In this document: positions 1 through 8,380 of the stretch, in pieces
Numbering within the stretch: the stretch's first letter is position 1
Layout: each line of letters opens with the position of its first letter
From: Conexibacter sp. CPCC 205762
GTDB taxonomy: Bacteria; Actinomycetota; Thermoleophilia; Solirubrobacterales; Solirubrobacteraceae
NCBI RefSeq assembly: GCF_030646155.1
Contig: NZ_JAUTDN010000026.1
Coordinates: 1-64,000 of the forward strand
Direction: 5' to 3'
Length of the DNA: 64,000 nt
Translations under genes and position numbers: made by a program
Notes under the pieces: generated by a model
Database searches by the model: none
What the model was told of the DNA's origin: nothing
The model's input: only the letters and a program-made list of their open reading frames with translations

Positions 1-114
1 GCCCGCGGCCAGCGACGCGGCGGCGGCTGTCGCGGCCGCCGCCCCCGCGGCGAGCGCGCGCAGCCGCGGGCGGCGGCGGGCGCGGATCGCGGTCTGAGCG
101 CTCATCTCGCTCAT
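1..114 (-). CDS. Exported protein, N-terminal end only (cut by window edge)
   Basis: Only the first 38 codons are inside the window. They read as a signal peptide: a short start, an arginine-rich stretch (RARRRPRLR) and then an alanine-rich hydrophobic run ending near SLAAG. The ATG at 114 overlaps the stop codon of the upstream secreted gene as ATGA, so the two are very likely translated together. A second in-frame ATG lies three codons downstream at 105. The mature protein is not visible, so no function can be given. The paired arrangement suggests that both exported products act together at the cell surface. Confidence 0.75.
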   Translation of the reverse strand, partial: MSEMSAQTAIRARRRPRLRALAAGAAAATAAAASLAAG

Positions 115-2666
115 CGGGCGGTCGCCGTGCTCGCGGTCACGTTCGCGTTGCCGCCGTAGGCGACGGTGACGCGCTCGGTCCCGCGCGCGCTCGGGAGCCT
201 GACCGTCAGCCGGCCGCCGCGCGCGGCCGTCAGCGTCGCGTTCGCGACGCGTCTGCCGCCGAGGCGCACGACGATCCGGCCGGTCGCCCGGATCGACGCG
301 GGCGCGCCGACCACGACGACGCGCACACGCGCGGTCGCGGGCCGTCTGCCGGTCGCCTGCGAGAGCGCGAGGGTGACGCGCGAGGCGGCCTTGAGGACGC
401 GCAGGCGCGCGCTCCCCTGCGAGCCGGCGAGGGCGCCGCCGCCGGCGAAGCGCGCCGACACCGTGCGGCTGCCGGCGCGCAGGTCGCGCGGCAGCGCGAT
501 CCGCACCCGGCCGGCCGCGTCGAGCGTCCGCGTCGCGACCGTCGCGCCGTCGACCCGCAGCGTGACGGAGCCGGCGGCCGGCGCGCCGTCGGCGCGCCGC
601 ACCGCGACCGTCGCCGAGCGCGCCGCGCCGTAGCGCGACCGCACCGCCGACAGCGACAGCCGCGTCGAGGTCGTCGCCGCGACGGCGGCCGGCACGGCCG
701 GCGGCGCCGGGGCGGGCGTGACGGTGAGCGTCGCGGCGGCGCTCTCGACCGTTCCGGCCTCGTTCTCGAAGCGCGCGCGGTACTGCGAGCCCGAGTCGGC
801 CGCGCGCACCGCGGGCAGCGTCAGCGTGGTCGCCGTGGCGTCCGGGATCTCAGCCCAGTCGGCCGACGGCGAGCTGCGCGTCTGCCACGTCACCGACGGC
901 TGCGGGAACCCGTCCGCGGTGGCGGAGAAGCTCGCGTCGGAGCCGGCGAGGACCGTCGTGTCGGCCGGGCCGGCGGTCACAGCGGGGAGCGAGGGGACGG
1001 TCACCGTGAACGGCAGCGACCGGCCGCCGGTCCCGGTGTCGGTCGCGGTCACCGTGTAGCGGCCCGCGGGCGTGCTCGCGGGCAGTCTGAACGACTGCTC
1101 GAGGTACTGGACGTTGGTGCCCCAGGCGGTCTTGCCGAGGCGCTTGGACGGGATCGTGACGCCGGGGATGTCGGTCGTGAACGCGATCTCGGCGCCGGGG
1201 CCGGTCGCGGCGGTGTAGAAGAACCAGGTCGAGAGCTGGACCTCGTCGCCCGGGTGCAGCGGGCCGGGGGTGACGCGCGCGAAGAAGGCGTGCTGGTCGC
1301 TGCTGGGCGCCGGCAGCCTGCTGCCGGCGAACGACAGCGGGACGTAGGCGGCCGCCGCGGTGCTGCGCGTCTCGCCGACGCTCAGGTAGGACTGCTGCTC
1401 CAGCGCGTCGGGCGTCTGCCACTGCTCGGTCGCCAGTTCGGTTCTGGTGAACCAGCGGCCTCTCGGCACCGTGCGGTTGACCTCCACGACGAAGCTGCCC
1501 TCGCGGTTGATGCGCGAGAGCTGGGTCAGGCTCGTCATCGGCCGCTCTCTGGAGAGCAGCTGCTCGTTGAGCCACGTCCCGTCCGTCAGCGACACGCCGA
1601 GCCCGTGGACCGGTGGCAGGATCTCCTGCTGGACCTCCCAGACGGTCGGGTTGTCGGTGTAGGTGACGAGCACCCGCTCGCCGTCGGGATCCAGGCCTCG
1701 CGTCTTGGAGACGGTCACCTTCAGCCCGGAGCGGGGGTCGGTCACCGTCGTCGCCGAGGCGTCGGCCGTCACGCCCGGGTCGAGCACCTCCAGCGGCGCC
1801 GTCCGCACGATGCCGCTCGTCGCGCCTCTGGCCGTCAGCGTGTAGAGACCCGGTCTGGACGGCACGTAGAACCAGCTGTAGGCCCGGTAGGGCAGCTGGT
1901 CGGCGGCATGGGCGATCTGCCCGATCGTCCGCTCGACGAGGTCGATGTCGCGGACCGTCGCCTCTCTGCCGGCGGTGTCTCTCAGCGAGTAGGAGACGAC
2001 CTCGCCCGGCGCGAACCCGAACGTCAGCAGCTCGTTGCCGTTCGGTGCCGTGACCGCCCGATTGGCCAGCGGCAGGTACAGCTGGTCGACCAGCGGGGCG
2101 ATCGCGCCGTGATCGGCCTGCCCTCTGAAGTACGTCGGCACGGCGACGGCGTCCCAGCCGCTGGCCGTGCCCTCGCGCGGGTCGGTCTCGCGGAACTCGG
2201 CGACGGAGTCGCCGACGTTCACGAACGACTGCTCGCGCAGGATGTCGCCGCCCAAGCCGTGCAGCACGAGCTCGAAGGTCTGTCCCGCCGGGGTGTAGGC
2301 CGCGGCGTCGAGCGCGACCGAATTCCCGTTGAACTCGCCGATGCCGCGCACGGTCGTCGTCTGGCCGGCGACGCCGTACAGCGCCCCGTCCGCGAAGTTC
2401 CGCGCCGTGACCTCGACGATGTCGCCCGCGGCGAGGTTCTCGAATCTGCTGAGCGTGACGCTCTGGCCGTACGTGCCGGTGCACGTGATGCCGGTCGCTC
2501 CGGTGGTCGTGCAGTTGGCGGGCAGTCTCGCCGGGTCGGCGGCCGCGGCGATGTCTGCGGCGGCCAGAGAGGCGGCGCCGACGAGCAGCGCCAGGCACGT
2601 GCGTCGAAGGCGCCCGCGCGCCTTCGACACCTCGTGGGTGGCGTTCTGACGGAACGATCCGGGCAC
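111..2666 (-). CDS. Secreted multidomain protein with Ig-like domains
   Basis: 851 residues. The N-terminus is a signal peptide with basic residues (RLRRT) followed by a hydrophobic Ala/Leu segment, with probable cleavage near residue 42. The middle is beta-rich and unrecognised. About residues 560-650 form an immunoglobulin-like domain (tryptophan in VTWQ, the DSG-Y-R pattern ADSGSQYRARF). Two shorter bacterial Ig-like beta-sandwich repeats follow at about 670-755 and 760-851. There is no LPXTG motif or C-terminal membrane anchor. The start is GTG at 2666, preceded by the Shine-Dalgarno AGGGAG. It is the first gene of an operon with the next exported protein. AGA is a common arginine codon here, unlike in neighbouring cytosolic genes. 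A surface or adhesive role is inference. Confidence 0.85.
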   Translation of the reverse strand: MPGSFRQNATHEVSKARGRLRRTCLALLVGAASLAAADIAAAADPARLPANCTTTGATGITCTGTYGQSVTLSRFENLAAGDIVEVTARNFADGALYGVAGQTTTVRGIGEFNGNSVALDAAAYTPAGQTFELVLHGLGGDILREQSFVNVGDSVAEFRETDPREGTASGWDAVAVPTYFRGQADHGAIAPLVDQLYLPLANRAVTAPNGNELLTFGFAPGEVVSYSLRDTAGREATVRDIDLVERTIGQIAHAADQLPYRAYSWFYVPSRPGLYTLTARGATSGIVRTAPLEVLDPGVTADASATTVTDPRSGLKVTVSKTRGLDPDGERVLVTYTDNPTVWEVQQEILPPVHGLGVSLTDGTWLNEQLLSRERPMTSLTQLSRINREGSFVVEVNRTVPRGRWFTRTELATEQWQTPDALEQQSYLSVGETRSTAAAAYVPLSFAGSRLPAPSSDQHAFFARVTPGPLHPGDEVQLSTWFFYTAATGPGAEIAFTTDIPGVTIPSKRLGKTAWGTNVQYLEQSFRLPASTPAGRYTVTATDTGTGGRSLPFTVTVPSLPAVTAGPADTTVLAGSDASFSATADGFPQPSVTWQTRSSPSADWAEIPDATATTLTLPAVRAADSGSQYRARFENEAGTVESAAATLTVTPAPAPPAVPAAVAATTSTRLSLSAVRSRYGAARSATVAVRRADGAPAAGSVTLRVDGATVATRTLDAAGRVRIALPRDLRAGSRTVSARFAGGGALAGSQGSARLRVLKAASRVTLALSQATGRRPATARVRVVVVGAPASIRATGRIVVRLGGRRVANATLTAARGGRLTVRLPSARGTERVTVAYGGNANVTASTATAR

Positions 2667-2680
2667 GGCGGTACTCCCTG

Positions 2681-2698
2681 TTTGGTCATGCGACTAAA
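2681..2698. promoter_or_regulatory. Near-palindrome TTTGGTC-N4-GACTAAA, candidate operator
   Basis: The arms TTTGGTC and GACTAAA differ from perfect symmetry at one position. The dyad lies just upstream of the Shine-Dalgarno of the secreted Ig-like gene, in a locally AT-richer stretch. It could bind a repressor at the transcription start. No regulator can be named from the sequence. Confidence 0.35.
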
Positions 2699-2700
2699 GC

Positions 2701-2718
2701 TGTTAGGTCACCCTAACA
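2701..2718. promoter_or_regulatory. Palindrome TGTTAGG-TCAC-CCTAACA, candidate operator
   Basis: Perfect 7-bp arms around a 4-bp spacer. On the minus strand it lies between a possible -35 (TTGTTA) and a possible -10 (TTAGTC) of the secreted-protein operon, and it also overlaps the stop codon of the flavodoxin gene. The TTAGG/CCTAA words recall DtxR/IdeR iron boxes, but the spacing is too short for the 19-bp consensus. It could equally be a weak terminator hairpin. Confidence 0.4.
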
Positions 2719-3300
2719 AACCAGGGTCGAACCGTCCTTCTGGCCGGTGACGGTCGCGGAGAAGCCGCGCGCGAACTGCTCGACCGCGTCCCAGTCGGTG
2801 AACTCGACGTCCCTGTGGACGTCGGTCGGCTGACCGTGGCGGCGTGCGATCAGGCGCATCAGCACGCGCGTCGCGACGTCGTATTCGCGGTATCTGAGCG
2901 CGCCCGCGCAGGCCAGCGTCTGCAGCGGGTGCCAGCCCGTCTCGTCGGTGAACGCGTCGATCAGCTGCGTGGTCTGGGCGCGCGCCTCGTCGCTGTCGTC
3001 GGCGGCGGTCAGCGAGACGGACACGAACGCCGACGGCGTCGATCCCAGCGACGCTGCGTGCGCCTGCGCCCAGTGCTTGGCGCACTTCTGGTGATGGCCG
3101 GCGTGGATCGAGGCGGCGACCACGACGCCCGCGTAGTCGGGCCCGAACGGGTCTGCCGCGCGCGCCTCGAGGTCGTGCATGTCGGCGTCGAGCCCGAGCG
3201 CGTCCAGAACGGCGGCGATCCGTTCGGCGACGAGACGGGTCTGACCGTGATTGCTCGCGTAGGCGACGAGCACGCGGGGCGGCGACAGGGGCTGGGGCAT
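2713..3300 (-). CDS. Flavodoxin-domain protein, HemG-like protoporphyrinogen dehydrogenase family
   Basis: 195 residues. The N-terminus has the flavodoxin FMN-phosphate loop (VLVAYASNHGQTRLVAERIA, residues about 10-29), and later blocks (VVVAASIHAGHHQKCAKHW, FVSVSLTA) match the HemG-type flavodoxins that oxidise protoporphyrinogen IX with menaquinone. In actinobacteria, relatives of this family often sit among hypoxia or universal-stress genes, so the true substrate is uncertain. The start at 3300 is preceded by AAGGAGC. Two copies of a 14-bp motif lie 88 and 183 bp upstream of the start; the same motif recurs upstream of adhP at 24.3 kb. Confidence 0.8.
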   Translation of the reverse strand: MPQPLSPPRVLVAYASNHGQTRLVAERIAAVLDALGLDADMHDLEARAADPFGPDYAGVVVAASIHAGHHQKCAKHWAQAHAASLGSTPSAFVSVSLTAADDSDEARAQTTQLIDAFTDETGWHPLQTLACAGALRYREYDVATRVLMRLIARRHGQPTDVHRDVEFTDWDAVEQFARGFSATVTGQKDGSTLVC

Positions 3301-3388
3301 CGTGGAGCTCCTTCGGGCGAGGACGTGGTGCGACGATCGTGCTGCTGCCAGCCCGATCGCTCATCCGCGCTGGCTGCTGCTTCTCGCT

Positions 3389-3402
3389 CCGTAGTCGTCC
3401 GC
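3389..3402 (-). promoter_or_regulatory. Conserved motif GCGGACGACTACGG, copy A
   Basis: Read on the minus strand this is GCGGACGACTACGG followed by AGCGAG. It lies 88 bp upstream of the flavodoxin start. Copy B is at 3484-3497 and a third copy with one change is upstream of adhP. Similar position and orientation before two separate genes suggest a promoter element or activator site. It is not palindromic. Confidence 0.55.
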
Positions 3403-3483
3403 GGGCAGCCGGCTGCGAGAGCTCCGGCGCGGCAGCCGAGCTCGTGCCGCCGGCACGATCGGCGGCGACGGCCGCGGCTCGTG

Positions 3484-3497
3484 CCGTAGTCGTCCGC
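3484..3497 (-). promoter_or_regulatory. Conserved motif GCGGACGACTACGG, copy B
   Basis: Identical over 14 bases to copy A, 95 bp away in the same orientation, and followed by CACGAG. It lies between the divergent flavodoxin and GNAT/acyl-CoA synthetase genes and could serve either. Confidence 0.5.
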
Positions 3498-3555
3498 AAC
3501 GACGATGGGGCGGCCGGCGGATGGCGGGCGTCCCGCGCACTGCGACGCTGCTGGC

Positions 3556-6303
3556 ATGCCCGCCTCCGTCGCTCCCGCCACGCTCGCCGCCGCGACCGCT
3601 CGCCCACGGTCCGCGCGCACCGTCGACATCGCGCTGCGCGACGGGTCGACGCTGCGCCTGCGCCCGGTCGTCTCCGCCGACGAGCCGGAGCTGCGGCGGT
3701 TCCTCGCGACACTCGACGAGCGCGACCGCGCGCTGCGCTTCTTCACGGCCGCCGCCGACCTCGATCGCGCCGCCCATCTGTGCGCCTGCGTCGAGCGCGG
3801 CGACGGCTGGGGGATCGTCGCGCTGGCGCCCGCGCGCTCCGGCGAGCCGGAGCGGGTCGTCGGCCACGGCTGCGCGCTGCGCGTCGCGCCTGGTGCCGAC
3901 AGCGCCGAGGTCGCCTTCGTCGTCGCCGCCGAGCTGCGCGGCGAGGGTGTCGCGACCGCGATGCTCGCGCACCTCGCCGAGCTCGCCCGCGGCGGCGGCG
4001 CCCGCCGCTTGACGGCCGTCGTGAAGGCCGAGAACGCGGCGATGATCGAGGTCTTCCGCGAGAGCGGCCTCGAGGTGGAGGTGCGAGCGGCAGCCGGCGA
4101 GCTGGAGCTGTCGATGCCGGCCGAGGTCGGGCCGGGCGCGCGCGAGCGCTACGACCGCCGCGACGCCGAGGCGGCCGTCGCCGCGGTCGGCCACGTGCTG
4201 CGGCCGGCGTCGGTCGCGGTCGTCGGCGCCTCCGCGCGCGAGGGCTCGATCGGCGGCGCGGTCGTGCGCAACCTGCTCGACGGCGGGTACGGCGGCCGGC
4301 TGCACGTCGTCAACCGGCGCGGCGGGACGATCGCCGGCCTGCCCGCCGCGCGGTCGCTGACGGAGCTGGAGGAGCCGGTCGAGCTGGTCGTCGTCGCGGT
4401 GCCGGCCGCGGGGGTGGCGGAGGTCGCGCGCGACGCGGCCGCGACGGGCGTCAAGGCGCTCGTCGTGCTCTCCGACGGCTTCGGTGAGGCGGGCGAGGAG
4501 GGGCGCGAGCGCCAGCGGGAGCTGCTCGAGATCTGCCGCCGCGCCGGGATGCGGCTCGTCGGTCCCAACTGCCTCGGCGTGCTCGACACCGATCCGGCCG
4601 TGCGGCTCGACGCGAGCTTCGCGCCGACGCAGCCGCCGGCCGGCCGCGTCGCCTTCCTGTCGCAGAGCGGCGCGCTCGGGATCGCCGTGATCGACACCGC
4701 GCGCGAGCTGGGGATCGGGCTCTCGTCGTTCGTCTCGGTCGGCGACAAGGCCGACCTCTCCGGCAACGACTTCCTCTCCTTCTGGGAGCAGGACGCGGCG
4801 ACCGACGTCGTGCTGCTCTACCTCGAGTCGTTCGGCAACCCGCGCCGCTTCTCGCGCGTCGCGCGGCGAGTCGCCCGCAGCAAGCCGATCGTCGCCGTCA
4901 AAGGCGGCCGCTCGAGCGCCGGCGCGGCGGCCGCCGGCTCTCACACCGGCGCGCTGCTGGCCGGCTCCGACGCGACCGTCCAGGCGCTCTTCCGGCAGGC
5001 GGGCGTGATCGCGACCGACACGCTCGGCGAGCTGTTCGACGTCGCCGCGCTGCTCGCGACGCAGCCCGCGCCGCGCGGCCCGCGCGTCGGCATCGTCACC
5101 AACGGCGGCGGACTCGGGATCCTCTGCGCCGACGCCTGCGCCGCGGCCGGCCTCGACGTCGTCGCGCTGCCGGCGCCGGTGCGGACGCGGCTCGCCGCCG
5201 CGCTGCGTCCGGGAGCCGCCGTGCGCAACCCGGTCGACCTGCTCGCCGCCGCCTCGCCGGCGGAGTTCGAGCAGGCGATCTCGCTGGTCGGCGCGAGCGG
5301 CGCGGTCGACGCGGTGATCGCGCTGTACGTCCCGCCGATGGTCAGCGACCCGGCCGAGATCGCCTCCGCGATCGTCGCCGGTGCCGGCGCGGCAGGCGTG
5401 CCGGTGGCGGCGGTGATGACGATGGCCGACGCCCCGCGCGACCCGTTCGCCGACCGCCTGCCGGTCTTCCGCTTCCCCGAGGAGGCCGCACGCGCCGTCG
5501 CCCGTGCCGCCGCCCACGGCGGCTGGCTCGCGGAAGCGGCCGACGACCCCGAGCCGGCGCTCGACGTCGACGGCGACCGCGCGGCGGCCGCGATCGCGCA
5601 CGCGTTGGCGGGGGATGACGGCTGGCTCGCGCCTGAGCTGGTCGCGGAGCTGCTCGACGCCTACGGGATCGCCCGTCCGGCGCAGCGGATCGTCGCGAGC
5701 GCCCGCGCCGCCGGCACCGCGGCGCGCGAGCTCGGCGGCGCCGTCGCGCTGAAGGCGATCGCCGACGGCCTCGTCCATCGCACCGACGCCGGCGCCGTCG
5801 AGATCGGCCTCGCCTCGCCGACCGCGGTCGAACGGGCCGCGAGCGCGATGCGCAAACGGCTGACCGCCGCGGGCGCGACCGTCCGCGGCTTCCTCGTGCA
5901 GGCGATGGCGGAGCCGGGCGTGGAGCTGCTGACCGGCGTCGTCGCCGACCCCGTCTTCGGCCCTGTCGTCGCCTGCGCGGCCGGCGGCACCCGCGCCGAG
6001 CTCGAGGCCGACAGCGCCGTCCGCCTGACCCCGCTCGGTCCCGGTCAAGCGGCCGCGATGATGCGCGAGCTGCGCTGCTTTCCGCTGCTGGACGGCTTCC
6101 GCGGCGCGCCGCGCTGCGACGTCCCGGCCGTCGAGCGACTGCTGCAGCGCCTCGCGGCGCTCGCCGACGCGCACCCGGAGATCGCCGAGATCGAGTGCAA
6201 CCCGCTCGTCGTCACCCCGTCCGGCGCGCTCGCCGTCGACGCCCGCGTGCGCGTCGCGCCGGCTCCCGAGCGCCTGCCGGAGCCGGCGCTGCGCCAGCCG
6301 TGA
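3556..6303 (+). CDS. GNAT acetyltransferase fused to ADP-forming acyl-CoA synthetase
   Basis: 915 residues from ATG 3556; an in-frame ATG at 3505 is also possible and neither has a clear Shine-Dalgarno. Order: GNAT domain (about residues 20-180, with VAPGADSAEVAFVV and the CoA loop RGEGVATAM), CoA-binding Rossmann domain (from about 215, VAVVGAS), CoA-ligase domains with the conserved phospho-accepting histidine in SHTGAL (about 461), and a C-terminal ATP-grasp domain (about 685-905). Proteins of this build are Pat-type lysine acetyltransferases or acetyl/propionyl-CoA synthetases of the NDP-forming family. Without the cyclic-nucleotide domain of mycobacterial Pat, regulation by cAMP is unlikely. 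It is divergent from the flavodoxin gene. Confidence 0.9.
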   Translation: MPASVAPATLAAATARPRSARTVDIALRDGSTLRLRPVVSADEPELRRFLATLDERDRALRFFTAAADLDRAAHLCACVERGDGWGIVALAPARSGEPERVVGHGCALRVAPGADSAEVAFVVAAELRGEGVATAMLAHLAELARGGGARRLTAVVKAENAAMIEVFRESGLEVEVRAAAGELELSMPAEVGPGARERYDRRDAEAAVAAVGHVLRPASVAVVGASAREGSIGGAVVRNLLDGGYGGRLHVVNRRGGTIAGLPAARSLTELEEPVELVVVAVPAAGVAEVARDAAATGVKALVVLSDGFGEAGEEGRERQRELLEICRRAGMRLVGPNCLGVLDTDPAVRLDASFAPTQPPAGRVAFLSQSGALGIAVIDTARELGIGLSSFVSVGDKADLSGNDFLSFWEQDAATDVVLLYLESFGNPRRFSRVARRVARSKPIVAVKGGRSSAGAAAAGSHTGALLAGSDATVQALFRQAGVIATDTLGELFDVAALLATQPAPRGPRVGIVTNGGGLGILCADACAAAGLDVVALPAPVRTRLAAALRPGAAVRNPVDLLAAASPAEFEQAISLVGASGAVDAVIALYVPPMVSDPAEIASAIVAGAGAAGVPVAAVMTMADAPRDPFADRLPVFRFPEEAARAVARAAAHGGWLAEAADDPEPALDVDGDRAAAAIAHALAGDDGWLAPELVAELLDAYGIARPAQRIVASARAAGTAARELGGAVALKAIADGLVHRTDAGAVEIGLASPTAVERAASAMRKRLTAAGATVRGFLVQAMAEPGVELLTGVVADPVFGPVVACAAGGTRAELEADSAVRLTPLGPGQAAAMMRELRCFPLLDGFRGAPRCDVPAVERLLQRLAALADAHPEIAEIECNPLVVTPSGALAVDARVRVAPAPERLPEPALRQP

Positions 6304-6313
6304 GCGGGACCGG

Positions 6314-6328
6314 CGGACGCGGCGTCCG
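6314..6328. terminator. Short GC dyad between convergent genes
   Basis: CGGACGC and GCGTCCG flank one base in the 50-bp gap between the convergent acyl-CoA synthetase and glycosyltransferase genes. There is no U-tract, so termination here is only a possibility. Confidence 0.3.
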
Positions 6329-6353
6329 GCGAAGACGAGCTGCCGCCGACCGA

Positions 6354-7301
6354 CTAGGACGCCGATCGCTTCAGACCCGCGCTGCCGGCGGGCGCGCAGC
6401 GGGAGGTTCCGGCTGACTCCGAAGCGGCCTCCCGGGCCTGACCAGGCTGAGCCGATCCGCTCGACGCGGGCGGATCGCAGCCGAGCCAGCGGTTGGTGCG
6501 GCGGTCGTGGCGGGCGAGCCCCATGCGGGCGAAGGCGGCGAGCCAGCCCTCCATCGGCCACCAGCCCCAGCGGCGGTGGAAGCGGGTCGCGTTCGCGAGG
6601 ATGTCGTCGAGGTGCTCGACCGGCGGGCTGCTGACGGGATGGTGCTGGTGGTACGCCCAGGCGCCGCCGACCCAGGCGAGGTCGACGCCGGCGGCGCGGG
6701 CCCGCTGCCCGAAGTCGGTGTCCTCGCCGCCGTAGCCGACGTACTCCTGTGAGAAGCCGCCGACCCGCTCCCAGTCGCCGGCGCTGACGGCGAACGAGAG
6801 CGACCAGAAGAGCCGGTGGTCGCCGCCCGCGCGGAGCAGCTCCTCGTCGGGCAGCGCCGGGCGAGCGGCATGGGCGCGGCCGAGCCGCGGGAGCGCGGCC
6901 GGCGGGTGCCCGCCGGGCGGTGCGGGCGGGAGGTGGGCGACGGGTCCGCACAGCAGCGCCGGTCCGCTGCTGGCGGCCGCGGCGGCGGCGTAGCGTTCGA
7001 GCAGTCGTGGCGCAGGGATGCAGTCGGCGTCGAGGAAGATGAGCAGCTCGGCGCCGGCGCGCAGCGCCTCGCGCGCGCCCGCGTTGCGGGCCGCCGCCAG
7101 CGGCAGCGGTCCATCGCGGCCGTCGGCTTCGACGAGCCGCGCGGCGGGCCCGCAGACCCGGCGGTAGGCGGGCAGGTCGCCGGGGCGCATCGCGACGACG
7201 ACGCGCGCGTCGGGCTGCGGAGCGCTGCGGCGCAGACCGTCGTGCTGGCGCCTGAGGTGGAGCAGGCGGCCGGCGGCGATCGTGATCACGGCAGTGCGCA
7301 C
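6354..7301 (-). CDS. Family 2 glycosyltransferase with galactosyltransferase-type C-terminus
   Basis: 315 residues from GTG 7301; a GTG at 7289 that overlaps the previous stop as GTGA is an alternative. The start RTAVITIAAGR is the first GT2 beta strand. The DxD metal site is in LIFLDADCIP, and ERVGGF...YVGYGGEDTDFGQRARAAG is the Glyco_transf_7C hallmark. It should transfer a sugar from a nucleotide donor to a polysaccharide or glycolipid. It is the last of four glycosyltransferases in one minus-strand operon, each overlapping the next. The C-terminal 40 residues are low-complexity and probably not catalytic. Confidence 0.85.
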   Translation of the reverse strand: MRTAVITIAAGRLLHLRRQHDGLRRSAPQPDARVVVAMRPGDLPAYRRVCGPAARLVEADGRDGPLPLAAARNAGAREALRAGAELLIFLDADCIPAPRLLERYAAAAAASSGPALLCGPVAHLPPAPPGGHPPAALPRLGRAHAARPALPDEELLRAGGDHRLFWSLSFAVSAGDWERVGGFSQEYVGYGGEDTDFGQRARAAGVDLAWVGGAWAYHQHHPVSSPPVEHLDDILANATRFHRRWGWWPMEGWLAAFARMGLARHDRRTNRWLGCDPPASSGSAQPGQAREAASESAGTSRCAPAGSAGLKRSAS

Positions 7302-8380
7302 GAGGACCCCGCCGCCGCCGGAGCCGCCGCCGCCGGAGCCTGGGCCGCCGCCGCCGGCGCGGCGAGCAGGTCGAGCAGCGCGGCGGCGCGCGCGCCGCCG
7401 TCGCCGGGCGCCCACCGCTCCCAGCGCGCGCCGTCGCGCACCGACGCCTGCCGCAGCAGCGCCGGCCACTCGCCGGCGGCCGGCCAGCCGCTGAGGACCG
7501 TCGCCAGCCCCGCCTGGTCGAGCGCGGCCGCCGTCGCCTGCTGCTCGTCGAAGGGACGCCGCTGCGGCAGGACGATCGCCGGGCGGCGTGCGCTGGCGAC
7601 GTCGGCCAGCAGGTTCTGCCCGGCGTGGCAGACGACGACGTCGGCGTGCGCGATCGCCGGCCACGGGTCGGGCTCCCAGCGGCCGGAGGGAGCGCCGAGC
7701 ACGTCCCACGACCAGGCGGGCGTCGCGCGCTGCGCCGCTGCGAGCTGCGCCGCGGCGATCTCGGTGCCGCCGCGACCCGAGATGACGAGGACGCGGCGGC
7801 GCTGCGGCGCATCCGCCTCGTGCGGCGCTGCGCTGCGCAGGCCGTCTGCGGTCGCCGGCAGCGTGCGGCCCTCGAAGCGGGAGATCGCGCCGACGGCGTG
7901 CAGCTTGGCGCGCCACGGCACGATGCCGATGAGCGGCTCCGCGAAGGCCGGCCAGGGGGCGAGGATCGCGCTCGCGAGGCGATAGGCGAGCTGATGCGGC
8001 TGGTCGGTGCGGATCCCCGGCATCCCGACGACGACGAGCGGCACGCCGAGCAGGCGGACGAAGGCGGCGACCTCGCAGGAGACGTCGACGACGAACAGCC
8101 GCGGGCGCGCGGCGGCGGTCCAGGCGGCGATCGCCGCCATCCGCTCGCGCAGGCCGGCGTCGCGCAGCGGGGCCCAGTGCAGCGCGCCGCCGGCGGCGAC
8201 GTCGCGGCCCGGCCTGTCGTCGCCCGTGTCGTCGCGCGGCAGCTCGACCCAGCCGCCGCTCCAGCGTGCCGGCCGCGGCAGCGACGACAGCACCGTCAGC
8301 GGCGTCGCGAGCCGCTGCGCGATCGTCGAGGCGCGCGCGAGGTGGCCGGCGCCGTGGTGGTGGACGTAGTAGCCGATCAT
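7286..8380 (-). CDS. MurG/UGT-like (GT-B fold) glycosyltransferase
   Basis: 364 residues. It begins with the GT-B N-terminal loop (YYVHHHGAGHLARA), equivalent to the GGxGH loop of MurG and related enzymes. The C-terminal half has VLVISGRGGTEIAAAQL and HADVVVCHAGQNLLADVASARRPAIVLPQ, the donor-binding region of family GT1/GT28 enzymes. The last 25 residues are an Ala/Pro repeat. The stop overlaps the GT2 gene and its start overlaps the previous GT4 gene (ATGA at 8377-8380). The sugar and acceptor cannot be told from the sequence. Confidence 0.8.
   Translation of the reverse strand: MIGYYVHHHGAGHLARASTIAQRLATPLTVLSSLPRPARWSGGWVELPRDDTGDDRPGRDVAAGGALHWAPLRDAGLRERMAAIAAWTAAARPRLFVVDVSCEVAAFVRLLGVPLVVVGMPGIRTDQPHQLAYRLASAILAPWPAFAEPLIGIVPWRAKLHAVGAISRFEGRTLPATADGLRSAAPHEADAPQRRRVLVISGRGGTEIAAAQLAAAQRATPAWSWDVLGAPSGRWEPDPWPAIAHADVVVCHAGQNLLADVASARRPAIVLPQRRPFDEQQATAAALDQAGLATVLSGWPAAGEWPALLRQASVRDGARWERWAPGDGGARAAALLDLLAAPAAAAQAPAAAAPAAAGSSCALP

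Noticed and set aside
2701..2718. IdeR/DtxR iron box
   Set aside because: TTAGG and CCTAA are only four bases apart, while the consensus spans 19 bp with inner GTTAGC-CTAAC symmetry, so it was recorded only as a dyad.
7311..7375. Tandem repeat or CRISPR-like array of GCCGCCGCC units
   Set aside because: It encodes an Ala/Pro-rich C-terminal tail of a glycosyltransferase; units are irregular and there are no spacers. No CRISPR array was seen anywhere in the window.
3361..7812. 1483-codon open frame on the minus strand opposite the acyl-CoA synthetase
   Set aside because: It is Arg/Ala/Pro-rich low-complexity translation typical of antisense frames in very GC-rich genes; the plus-strand frame has clear domains over the same DNA.
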